From assembly GCA_903839585.1 (NCBI GenBank), contig CAIMCU010000199.1, positions 1 to 5,957 of the forward strand: a stretch of 5,957 nt of DNA. Direction: 5' to 3'. Of the stretch, positions 1 to 5,451 are shown piece after piece (position 1 is the first letter of the stretch; each line of letters begins with the position of its first letter). Below the pieces are notes generated by a model, which ran no database searches, was not told the origin of the DNA, and saw only the letters and a program-made list of their open reading frames with translations. This DNA is from an uncultured Actinomycetes bacterium. Lineage in GTDB: Bacteria > Actinomycetota > Actinomycetes > Nanopelagicales > Nanopelagicaceae. The position numbers were made by a program, and so were the translations under genes.

Positions 1-404
1 GCCTCCTTCGCCATCTTCTCAGCTAGAGCCTTAAGCTCCTTGCGGCGTCCGGCGCGGAATCCATCGATATCGAGCATGAGGCGGCTGCGGTCACCGGTCG
101 CTGTCTGAACAGCTAGGCGGGTCAGCTCCTGAATCGCATCGAGGACCTCTCCATCCTTGCCGACGAGGTGGCTAAGTTTGCCGCCAACGATCGCAAGGGC
201 TGCGCGGTCGTTCTCTACATCTATATCGATATCCCCATCAAGATCTGCGATATCTAGGAGCGCCTCGAGGTAGTCGGCGGCGATATCGCCCTCCTCCTCA
301 AGCTTTGCGATCCCCTTAGGCGCCTTCTTCTCGGCAACGCCCTCTTCAACCTTTTCCTCTACTTTTTCTGCAACAGTCTCCGCTACAGCCGCTTTCTTTG
401 CCAT
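1..404 (-). CDS. jag: Jag/KhpB-type KH-R3H RNA-binding protein (3' end beyond window)
   Basis: This gene encodes the RNA-binding protein called Jag, KhpB or EloR, which in Gram-positive bacteria works with KhpA in cell elongation and envelope control. I read 134 codons before the left edge. Residues 1-35 are a low-complexity Lys/Glu/Ala segment with no obvious Jag_N domain. Residues about 40-113 form a KH domain, with the GxxG-type loop and following helix seen as VGKDGEVLDAIQELTRLAV (81-99). The R3H part begins around GFRAGRRKELKALAEKMA (115-132) and is cut by the edge. The ATG at 402-404 has a good Shine-Dalgarno AAGGAG six bases upstream. It is the last visible gene of the leftward unit, 59 bp after yidC, which is its usual neighbour. 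The family call is firm; the function in this organism is inferred from relatives. Confidence 0.9.
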   Translation of the reverse strand, partial: MAKKAAVAETVAEKVEEKVEEGVAEKKAPKGIAKLEEEGDIAADYLEALLDIADLDGDIDIDVENDRAALAIVGGKLSHLVGKDGEVLDAIQELTRLAVQTATGDRSRLMLDIDGFRAGRRKELKALAEKMAKE

Positions 405-463
405 TCTGCTCTCCTTACGAGTGGATAATCCTAATTATGCGTTTTTGATACTAAATGTCCGTA

Positions 464-1372
464 TTACTTCTTCTTCTTTTTCTTCTTTGGTTGTTTGCGT
501 TGTCCAGCTATATCCGAAGGCTTCTCCGCCTCATCTGGCTGGTCAATAACTGTTCCATCTACAGGCCCCTTTGCCTTGTGGGCACGCTTTCTCTGAAGCT
601 CCTCATAGGCAGGTGAACCTGGTGTTGGGTTTCTCTTGATGACGTAGTACTGCTGTCCCCATGTCCAAAAGTTTGTTGTCGACCAGTAGATCAATACACC
701 GACTGGGAAGTTAACGCCAGAGATTGCAAAGATCAATGGGAATAAATACAACATGATTTTTTGCTGTTGCAACATCATGTTATTAGATGAGTCCATCTTT
801 GGCATGCCCTTAACCATCAACTGACGTTGCGTTGTAAAGGTTGTTGCAGACATTACGAAAATCAAAACAACTGTAACGATCTTGACCGTTGAATCAGATG
901 TTCCTAAGAAGCTCTCTGCAATCGATGCGCCAAAGAACTTGGCTTGAGCAATCGAGGTGAGGTACTCGCCCTTTAACAATCCGTGAGGGTTGTTCTTCGC
1001 GATTCCATTAAGCACTGTAAAGAGTGCAAAGAAGATCGGTGCCTGAGCAAGAATTGGGAAGCATGAAGCAAGTGGGTTTGTCTTGTGCTCTTTGTAGAGC
1101 TTCATCATCTCTTCAGACTGCTTCTGGCGATCATCTTTGTACTTTGTTTGAATCGCCTTCATGTGTGGCTGCAAAGCAGTTAATGCGCGCTGGCTCTTAA
1201 TCTGCTTTACGAAGAGTGGGATCAAAACAATACGGATTAAAACAACAAGTCCCATAATCGATAGCGACCATGAAACTCCGCTGTCTTTTCCAAAGATTGG
1301 AGAGAGTACGTCGTAAAACCTAACCATGACCCCAGAGACGATGAAGTACAACGGATCTAAAATTGCTCCCAT
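464..1372 (-). CDS. yidC: YidC/Oxa1 family membrane protein insertase
   Basis: This insertase places proteins into the cytoplasmic membrane, alone or with SecYEG. The 302-residue protein is the short Gram-positive/actinobacterial type without the large periplasmic domain of proteobacterial YidC. Hydrophobic segments lie near residues 34-56, 104-124, 163-181, 205-220 and 222-240. Arg47 in VLIRIVLIPLFVKQ matches the conserved positive residue of the hydrophilic groove. Residues 58-98 form the charged cytoplasmic hairpin (QRALTALQPHMKAIQTKYKD and onward). The sequence NFPVGVLIYWSTTNFWTWGQQ (221-241) is a strong family signature. I see no lipobox or cleavable signal. The C-terminal tail (about 248-302) is hydrophilic and ends in a run of seven lysines. 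The ATG directly follows the yidD stop (TAAATG), with a GGGAG about eight bases upstream inside yidD. Confidence 0.97.
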   Translation of the reverse strand: MGAILDPLYFIVSGVMVRFYDVLSPIFGKDSGVSWSLSIMGLVVLIRIVLIPLFVKQIKSQRALTALQPHMKAIQTKYKDDRQKQSEEMMKLYKEHKTNPLASCFPILAQAPIFFALFTVLNGIAKNNPHGLLKGEYLTSIAQAKFFGASIAESFLGTSDSTVKIVTVVLIFVMSATTFTTQRQLMVKGMPKMDSSNNMMLQQQKIMLYLFPLIFAISGVNFPVGVLIYWSTTNFWTWGQQYYVIKRNPTPGSPAYEELQRKRAHKAKGPVDGTVIDQPDEAEKPSDIAGQRKQPKKKKKKK

Positions 1373-1621
1373 TTATAGCGCTCCCACTGGTTTATAGGCC
1401 TGATTAGCCTGCTTTAACTCCACATAATCAACGCCCCCGTGTGACCACGGATTGCAGCGCACCAGGCGCCAGGCCGACATCGCTATACCTTTTACGCCGT
1501 ACTCCGAGATAGCGGTAGCTGCGTATGAAGAGCAGGATGGGTAGTACTTGCAACGAGGCGCAAAGGATGGAGAGATCCACTTTTGATAAAAGTGAATGAG
1601 ACCAACCAATATCTTTCTCAT
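1373..1621 (-). CDS. yidD: Membrane protein insertion efficiency factor YidD
   Basis: YidD is a small membrane-associated protein that assists YidC-dependent insertion. The 82-residue length and motifs are typical of the family: [24 protein letters not shown] (11-34), with the conserved CxxYPSCSxYA-type core, and [11 protein letters not shown] (55-65). Cys24, Cys30 and Cys56 are present. The N-terminus ([18 protein letters not shown]) can form an amphipathic helix for membrane association. The ATG overlaps the rnpA stop by one base (TAATG), and I see no strong Shine-Dalgarno. Translation probably depends on ribosomes finishing rnpA. Its stop abuts the yidC start, so its partner is made from the same message. 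Confidence 0.96.
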   Translation of the reverse strand: MRKILVGLIHFYQKWISPSFAPRCKYYPSCSSYAATAISEYGVKGIAMSAWRLVRCNPWSHGGVDYVELKQANQAYKPVGAL

Positions 1622-1992
1622 TACTTAACCGCCATCTTTGCTGCTCGCTCTAAAAGCTTTTCAATCAACTTGTCTATCTCGAGGGAGATTGGTTGCCCGC
1701 TATCTTTCTTTGAAAGCGCACGCAAAACTAAAAGAGAACCCTGCGGAAGTTTTGAAATATTTGCCGCAACACTATGGCGTACCTTGCGAGCTAGGCTGTG
1801 ACGAACAACAGAGCCACCAACGGTTTTATTGATGATCAAGCCGCACTTGGCGCTTACCGATTCGTTTACCGATGTTGTTGCAGGTGAGATGTAAAGGTAT
1901 CCAACAAAGTTTTCACTTGTTACGCGTAAGCCGCTCTTAGTTGCTCGAGCGAAATCCTCGCTTGAGGTTAAACGTGCGTTTTTAGGCAGCAC
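1621..1992 (-). CDS. rnpA: Ribonuclease P protein component
   Basis: RnpA is the protein subunit of RNase P. It helps the catalytic RNA bind precursor tRNA and cleave the 5' leader. At 123 residues it has the normal length. The N-terminus [20 protein letters not shown] (2-21) is the usual family opening. The basic RNR-type motif is at about 57-77 ([19 protein letters not shown]), with Arg64, Arg69 and Arg72; the RHxxAR form is typical of Actinobacteria rather than the RNRxKR of other phyla. The start codon is GTG (1990-1992), chosen because it gives the canonical 'M-LP' opening and no in-frame ATG lies nearby upstream. It is 26 bp after rpmH, its normal partner. The Shine-Dalgarno is poor, so coupling to rpmH translation is likely. 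Confidence 0.96.
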   Translation of the reverse strand: MLPKNARLTSSEDFARATKSGLRVTSENFVGYLYISPATTSVNESVSAKCGLIINKTVGGSVVRHSLARKVRHSVAANISKLPQGSLLVLRALSKKDSGQPISLEIDKLIEKLLERAAKMAVK

Positions 1993-2018
1993 GGGAGTTT
2001 TGCTCGCCGGCTCTTTAC

Positions 2019-2156
2019 TTACGCAGACAGACGGGTGCGGCCCTTAGCGCGACGTGCTGAAAGCACTGCGCGACCTGCACGGGTAGCCATGCGAGCACGG
2101 AAGCCGTGCTTCTTGGCACGACGACGTGTGTTTGGCTGGAAAGTGCGCTTTGTCAT
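2019..2156 (-). CDS. rpmH: 50S ribosomal protein L34
   Basis: L34 is a small, very basic protein of the large ribosomal subunit. The translation from ATG at 2154-2156 gives 45 residues. It opens [20 protein letters not shown] (1-20) and continues with [19 protein letters not shown] (22-40), then ends TRLSA. This is the full family signature, and residues are mostly Arg, Lys and Ala. A strong Shine-Dalgarno AAGGAG sits six bases before the ATG. It is the first gene of the leftward unit and faces away from dnaA across a 316-bp divergent region, an arrangement conserved around many bacterial origins. Confidence 0.98.
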   Translation of the reverse strand: MTKRTFQPNTRRRAKKHGFRARMATRAGRAVLSARRAKGRTRLSA

Positions 2157-2260
2157 GGTGACTCCTTCAAGATCTTTAAGCTCAAGGGCCCTGTTTTGGA
2201 CCTATTGAAAACTGCGATTCATAAGTGCTATTCATAAGTACAGGGGAAGCAAGGTGGGTA

Positions 2261-2290
2261 ACGGTACGGGGGTGGGGTTGCGCCGGTCAA
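2261..2290 (-). promoter_or_regulatory. Candidate rpmH operon promoter
   Basis: On the minus strand, TTGACC (2285-2290) matches five of six bases of the TTGACA -35 consensus. It is followed after 18 bp by TACCGT (2261-2266), which fits the TAnnnT -10 form common in Actinobacteria. Transcription would start near 2254 and give a leader of about 100 bases before rpmH. The intervening sequence is C-rich. This is a by-eye match; a start site nearer the gene, within the TATGAAT repeats at 2217-2239, cannot be excluded. Confidence 0.45.
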
Positions 2291-2321
2291 ACCCGCTTGA
2301 GCGTGGAGCCCCTGTAAATTC

Positions 2322-2330
2322 TGTGGATAA
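2322..2330 (-). promoter_or_regulatory. DnaA box (perfect, reverse)
   Basis: TGTGGATAA is the exact reverse complement of the consensus DnaA box TTATCCACA. It lies 143 bp upstream of the dnaA start, about 32 bp upstream of the candidate rpmH -35 element and on the far side of it from rpmH. Confidence 0.85.
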
Positions 2331-2334
2331 CCAC

Positions 2335-2363
2335 TTGCTTTTCTAGCCCCTGACCCCTACTTT
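2335..2363 (+). promoter_or_regulatory. Weak candidate dnaA promoter
   Basis: TTGCTT (2335-2340) and TACTTT (2358-2363) are spaced by 17 bp and partly match -35 and -10 elements (three of six bases each; the -10 fits TAnnnT). Transcription would start near 2370, inside the DnaA box at 2370-2378, which would suit repression by DnaA. TTGACG at 2362-2367 is an alternative -35, but I see no convincing -10 downstream of it. Confidence 0.25.
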
Positions 2364-2369
2364 GACGCC

Positions 2370-2378
2370 CTATCCACA
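2370..2378 (+). promoter_or_regulatory. DnaA box (one mismatch, forward)
   Basis: CTATCCACA differs from TTATCCACA only in the first base. It is the only clear forward-oriented box upstream of dnaA. Confidence 0.7.
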
Positions 2379-2426
2379 GGTATCCGTCGAATTTCGGTCT
2401 AGAAAAGGGTAAACCCCAACTTTAGA

Positions 2427-2455
2427 CCACAGCCTGTGGATAAGTCTGTGGATAC
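2427..2455 (-). promoter_or_regulatory. Pair of DnaA boxes next to the dnaA start
   Basis: A perfect reverse box TGTGGATAA (2435-2443) is followed 12 bp on by TGTGGATAC (2447-2455, one mismatch). The first box is half of a perfect inverted repeat, CCACAG-C-CTGTGG (2427-2439), so a third CCACA core faces it on the other strand. The last box ends 17 bp before the dnaA ATG, in the leader or promoter, which supports DnaA repressing its own gene. Confidence 0.8.
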
Positions 2456-2472
2456 TCCTAGAAGGGTTCGAA

Positions 2473-3885
2473 ATGGCTGTAACTGAGGTTGAACTGACCG
2501 CCCTATGGGATCGGGTCATCGAGCACGTCTCCCTCGGAGAGCCGCAGCACCGCGCCTTTCTCATGATGACCAAGCCCTTAGGGCTCATCCAGAGCGAGGG
2601 CGGCATCACCAACCTTCTCGTTGCGGCGCCAAACGCGTTCGCTAAGGATGTTCTCGAATCCCGTCTTCGCGTTGTCGTTAACGAGGTTCTCTCTCAGGAG
2701 CTCGGCGACAAAACAAATATCGCGGTCATGATCGATGAGAGCATCGAACTCGCAGATCTTCCTGCACCAACAATCTCAGTTGAGACAACACCTGCACGTC
2801 CAGGTACAGGTCGCGATGACGCCCCACAACAGGTGCGCAAAAACGATGAGCAATCTGCGTTAAATCCGCGCTATATCTTTGAAACATTTGTTATCGGTGC
2901 CTCAAACCGTTTTGCACACGCCGCCGCTGTTGCAGTTGCTGAAGCACCTGCTAAGGCTTACAACCCCTTGTTTATCTACGGCGAATCCGGTCTTGGTAAA
3001 ACACACTTGCTGCACGCTATTGGTGCCTACGCAAAGGAGCTCTATGGCAGCGTACGCGTGCGTTACGTCTCCTCTGAAGAGTTCACAAACGACTTTATTA
3101 ACTCTATCCGCGATGACAAAGCCTCTGCTTTTCAACGCCGCTACCGCGATCTAGATATTCTGCTTGTCGATGATATTCAATTCTTAGAGAACAAAGAGCG
3201 AACTCAGGAAGAGTTCTTCCATACCTTTAACACCTTATATAACGCTAATAAACAGATAGTTATTACCTCTGACCGATCCCCTAAACAGTTAACAACTCTT
3301 GAAGATCGTCTGCGCTCCCGATTTGAGTGGGGCCTTATGACAGATATTCAACCTCCCGAGTTAGAGACCCGTATTGCAATTCTGCGAAAGAAAGCTGTGC
3401 AGGATCGCCTTAACGCACCCGATGATGTTCTCGAATACATCGCCAGCAAGATCTCTACAAATATTCGCGAGCTAGAGGGTGCGTTAATTCGTGTAACAGC
3501 ATTTGCTAGCTTGAACCGTCAGCCAGTAGATCTTGGATTAGCAGAGATTGTTCTTAAGGATTTAATCCCAAGCGGTGTAAGCGCCGAGATAACTGCGCCA
3601 ACAATCATGGCCCAGACCGCGGCCTACTTCAGCCTTACTATCGACGACCTCTGTGGAACATCCCGCTCCCGCGCTTTGGTAAATGCGCGCCAGATTGCGA
3701 TGTACCTGTGCCGCGAACTAACAGAGCTCTCACTTCCAAAGATTGGTCAGACATTCGGCGGCCGCGATCACACCACCGTGATGCACGCCGACCGAAAGAT
3801 CCGCGAGCTAATGGCAGAGCGCCGATCTATCTACAACCAGGTCAATGAGTTAACGACAAGGATTAAGTCTCAAAGAAGTGTTTAG
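2473..3885 (+). CDS. dnaA: Chromosomal replication initiator protein DnaA
   Basis: DnaA is the AAA+ ATPase that binds DnaA boxes, forms a filament on oriC, opens the duplex and recruits the helicase. Domain I is about residues 1-85 ([10 protein letters not shown], then [19 protein letters not shown] at 48-66). Domain II is a linker of only about 40 residues, much shorter than in Streptomyces. Domain III (about 129-370) shows Walker A GESGLGKT (170-177), Walker B ILLVDD (229-234), sensor 1 ITSDRSP (264-270), the arginine-finger box [10 protein letters not shown] (279-288, likely Arg283) and sensor 2 NIRELEGAL (330-338). Domain IV (about 375-470) carries the DNA-binding helix-turn-helix and the signature [11 protein letters not shown] (429-439). 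All key residues are present at 470 residues. The ATG is preceded by AGAAGG seven to eight bases upstream. DnaA boxes flank both ends of the gene. Confidence 0.99.
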   Translation: MAVTEVELTALWDRVIEHVSLGEPQHRAFLMMTKPLGLIQSEGGITNLLVAAPNAFAKDVLESRLRVVVNEVLSQELGDKTNIAVMIDESIELADLPAPTISVETTPARPGTGRDDAPQQVRKNDEQSALNPRYIFETFVIGASNRFAHAAAVAVAEAPAKAYNPLFIYGESGLGKTHLLHAIGAYAKELYGSVRVRYVSSEEFTNDFINSIRDDKASAFQRRYRDLDILLVDDIQFLENKERTQEEFFHTFNTLYNANKQIVITSDRSPKQLTTLEDRLRSRFEWGLMTDIQPPELETRIAILRKKAVQDRLNAPDDVLEYIASKISTNIRELEGALIRVTAFASLNRQPVDLGLAEIVLKDLIPSGVSAEITAPTIMAQTAAYFSLTIDDLCGTSRSRALVNARQIAMYLCRELTELSLPKIGQTFGGRDHTTVMHADRKIRELMAERRSIYNQVNELTTRIKSQRSV

Positions 3886-3922
3886 TTCGCTTTGTCCGAT
3901 TTGAGGGGCTTTACCCCCACAA

Positions 3923-3952
3923 TGTGGAGAAGGTGTGGATAACTGTGGTTAA
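3923..3952 (-). promoter_or_regulatory. Three tandem DnaA boxes at about one helical turn
   Basis: TGTGGAGAA (3923-3931), TGTGGATAA (3934-3942) and TGTGGTTAA (3944-3952) are all in reverse orientation. The middle one is perfect and each outer one has a single mismatch. Starts are 11 and 10 bp apart, so all three would lie on the same face of the helix, suited to cooperative DnaA binding. Confidence 0.85.
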
Positions 3953-4034
3953 TCCCCTGGGATCTGTTGGTATCTATTAGCTTTAACCGCAAACAAGGCT
4001 AGGAAAGGGGTAGGTATGAAGCTTCTACAGTGTT

Positions 4035-4069
4035 TTACCCACAGCTTTAACCTACTTACCCACAGCTTT
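4035..4069 (+). repeat. 21-bp-spaced direct repeat with two variant DnaA boxes
   Basis: TTACCCACAGCTTT occurs at 4035-4048 and again at 4056-4069. Each copy starts with TTACCCACA, a DnaA box with one mismatch (C for T at position 4), in forward orientation. The offset of 21 bp is two helical turns. Conservation of the flanking GCTTT as well as the box suggests either recent duplication or an extended site. Confidence 0.75.
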
Positions 4070-4077
4070 TCCCGCCC

Positions 4078-4102
4078 AAAACCCCCTTCTGAGCAGGGTT
4101 TT
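4078..4102. repeat. Inverted repeat between DnaA boxes
   Basis: AAAACCC (4078-4084) and GGGTTTT (4096-4102) form a perfect 7-bp stem with an 11-base loop. In RNA from dnaA it would give a hairpin whose descending arm runs into U residues, so it could act as a weak terminator about 190 bp after dnaA. It has only three G-C pairs, so this reading is tentative; an origin-structure role or chance is equally possible. Confidence 0.3.
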
Positions 4103-4108
4103 TACCTT

Positions 4109-4117
4109 TTATCCACA
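4109..4117 (+). promoter_or_regulatory. DnaA box (perfect, forward) next to unwinding region
   Basis: TTATCCACA is an exact consensus box. It is the last box before the trio tract and points toward it, the position expected of the box that loads DnaA onto the single-stranded element. Confidence 0.9.
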
Positions 4118-4160
4118 GATTTCCCCTCTGCCTATTACTACTACCTTTATATACAAGAAA
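4118..4160 (+). other. DnaA-trio tract and AT-rich DNA unwinding element (candidate)
   Basis: After the perfect box comes a 14-bp C-rich spacer (4118-4131). CTA-TTA-CTA-CTA follows (4132-4143), which on the complementary strand reads 3'-GAT-AAT-GAT-GAT-5'. This is the DnaA-trio pattern known from Bacillus subtilis oriC, where the initiator binds it as single strand during opening. CCT, TTA and then TATATA follow (4144-4153), giving an easily melted stretch. The order box, GC-rich spacer, trios, AT-rich DNA is that of the described basal unwinding system. Confidence 0.7.
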
Positions 4161-4290
4161 CCCATCCCCAAGCGAACCCCACACCTACCCAGGATGGTTT
4201 CAGGGGTAACGTGGCTGAGCTTTTCCTGTCAGACTTAAACCACACACAAAGTACACACGGGTGTGAAAAGACGAGATCGAGGGCTGCGGC

Positions 4291-5421
4291 GTGAAATTTA
4301 CAGTGGAACAACAAGCGTTAACCGAAGGCGTTAACTGGGTGTCAAGAAGTCTGTCCACGCGCCCAATAAAGACTGAGCTTTTAGGAATCGTTATCGACGC
4401 GACCGGCGATGAGGTTTTACTCTCCGGATCAGATTTAGAAACATCAAGCAAAGCTAACTTTCACGCAGATATAACTGCTAAAGGAAAAGTTTTAGTACCC
4501 GGAAAGTTGTTAGCTGAGATATCTCGCTCGCTTCCAAATAAACCAATCACGATAACTTTAGATGGCTCTCGCGTGCTCGTTACATCTGGATCTGCAAAGT
4601 TCACACTTCCAACTCTCTCAATCGATGAGTACCCAAACCTTCCAGAGCTTCCTGAAACAACAGGTGTAGTTTCAAGCGATCTCTTTGCACAAGCCGTTGC
4701 ACAGGTTTCAATCGCGGCAGGACGCGACGACTCACTTCCTACCCTAACAGGTGTGCACGTTGAAATCGTTGAAGACGTTGTCACATTAGCCGCGACAGAT
4801 CGTTACCGTTTGGCAGTCCGCGAGTTTAACTGGAGCCCAACAGCGCCAGGTGTATCAACTACCGCGCTACTTCGCGCGCGCACTATTGCAGATGCGGCTA
4901 AATCTTTAACCGCATCTAAAAACGTCTCACTCTCATTTGCTCCAGCAACAAGCAATGATCGCCTTGCCGGTTTTGAAGGGGATGGAAAGTCGATGACATC
5001 ACGTATGCTCGATGGAACATTTCCCCCATACCGCCACCTACTTCCACAAGAGGTAGTTACAACCGCGGTCATCGAGGTTGCTCCATTCCTAGACTCTGTA
5101 AGACGCGTTGCACTTGTTACAGATAAAACCGTTCCACTGCGTCTTGAGTTCACAGATGGCGCGGTCTCACTCGAAGCCGGTACCGGCGAAGAGGCGCAAG
5201 CAACCGAGTCAATCGAAATAAAGTTAAACGGAGAAGCAATCTCTATCGCCTTTAACCCAACCTTCTTAGCTGAGGGCTTACAAGCAGTAGGTACAGCCTT
5301 TGTGCAAATCTCATTCACCGGCTCTAACAAGCCAGCAATCTTGATGGGTAAGGCCGAGCGCGATAGCGCAGCGATCGAAAGTTATCGCTACCTATTAATG
5401 CCAATGCGTTACGCCTCTTAA
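4291..5421 (+). CDS. dnaN: DNA polymerase III beta subunit (sliding clamp)
   Basis: DnaN dimerises into a ring around DNA and tethers the replicative polymerase and many other enzymes. The 376-residue protein has the normal length for three clamp domains (about 1-122, 128-248 and 256-376). It opens MKFTVEQQALTEGVNWVSRSL. The family signature TDRYRLAVRE (169-178) is present. The C-terminus YLLMPMRYAS (367-376) holds the conserved MPMR strand at the partner-binding cleft. The start is GTG at 4291; an in-frame TGA at 4264 excludes a longer form, and GAGGG (4279-4283) seven bases upstream serves as Shine-Dalgarno. It follows oriC directly and is 30 bp from recF. No convincing promoter is visible, so it may rely on a site hidden among the origin boxes or on readthrough from dnaA. 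Confidence 0.99.
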   Translation: MKFTVEQQALTEGVNWVSRSLSTRPIKTELLGIVIDATGDEVLLSGSDLETSSKANFHADITAKGKVLVPGKLLAEISRSLPNKPITITLDGSRVLVTSGSAKFTLPTLSIDEYPNLPELPETTGVVSSDLFAQAVAQVSIAAGRDDSLPTLTGVHVEIVEDVVTLAATDRYRLAVREFNWSPTAPGVSTTALLRARTIADAAKSLTASKNVSLSFAPATSNDRLAGFEGDGKSMTSRMLDGTFPPYRHLLPQEVVTTAVIEVAPFLDSVRRVALVTDKTVPLRLEFTDGAVSLEAGTGEEAQATESIEIKLNGEAISIAFNPTFLAEGLQAVGTAFVQISFTGSNKPAILMGKAERDSAAIESYRYLLMPMRYAS

Positions 5422-5451
5422 AAAAGTTAAAGAGAGTTAAAGAAGCTTCCT

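Larger units (their letters stand above)
2157..2472. promoter_or_regulatory. Divergent rpmH/dnaA intergenic region
   Basis: This 316-bp gene-free stretch separates the leftward rpmH unit from dnaA. It holds the rpmH leader and a candidate rpmH promoter on the left half. On the right half are DnaA boxes at 2322, 2370, 2435 and 2447, and the dnaA leader. Short palindromes AAGATCTT (2169-2176) and AGGGCCCT (2185-2192) lie in the rpmH leader, and a 10-bp direct repeat lies at 2217-2239. I see no credible gene here. In many bacteria both flanks of dnaA contribute to origin function, so this could be a secondary part of oriC as well as a regulatory region. Confidence 0.85.
3886..4290. other. oriC: Probable replication origin (oriC), dnaA-dnaN intergenic region
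   Basis: This 405-bp gene-free stretch lies between dnaA and dnaN, the usual place of oriC in Actinobacteria and Firmicutes. From left to right it holds three reverse DnaA boxes (3923-3952) and two forward variant boxes in a direct repeat (4035-4069). A short inverted repeat follows (4078-4102), then a perfect forward box (4109-4117). A C-rich spacer leads into a DnaA-trio-like tract (4132-4143) and an AT-rich segment to about 4160. The remaining 130 bp up to dnaN contain an imperfect inverted repeat (4158-4200), a small palindrome (4254-4265) and the dnaN ribosome-binding site. Assignment rests on box density, position and the trio tract; origin activity itself cannot be seen. Confidence 0.88.

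Noticed and set aside
60..290. Several GATATC sites close together in jag
   Set aside because: They arise from repeated Asp-Ile codons in the acidic KH-domain region and show no regular spacing.
420..428. AGTGGATAA near the jag ribosome-binding site, a DnaA box with one mismatch
   Set aside because: It is isolated, far from the origin, and overlaps a region explained by the jag leader; a single one-mismatch 9-mer is expected by chance.
1583..1832. Plus-strand open frames opposite rnpA and yidD
   Set aside because: They lie antisense to well-supported genes, with no family signature; they are shadow frames.
2370..2612. Minus-strand open frame of 80 codons across the dnaA leader and start
   Set aside because: It overlaps DnaA boxes and the dnaA N-terminus and shows no recognisable protein features.
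2879..3154. Open frames on both strands inside dnaA
   Set aside because: They are out-of-frame or antisense to the AAA+ core of dnaA, which is fully accounted for.
3905..3917. GGGG-CTTTA-CCCC hairpin just after dnaA, considered as a terminator
   Set aside because: The stem is only 4 bp and no T tract follows, so it is too weak to call.
3983..3991. TTAACCGCA (and TAAACCACA at 4236-4244) as further DnaA boxes
   Set aside because: Each has two mismatches to TTATCCACA; not separable from background without binding data.
4016..4294. Plus-strand open frame of 92 codons starting at ATG 4016
   Set aside because: It runs through the DnaA boxes, direct repeat and unwinding tract of oriC, overlaps the dnaN start in another frame, and its translation is low-complexity with no recognisable domain.
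4200..5330. Long minus-strand open frames antisense to dnaN (83, 107 and 175 codons)
   Set aside because: The Ser/Thr/Val-rich translations mirror dnaN codon use on the other strand; dnaN itself is unmistakable.
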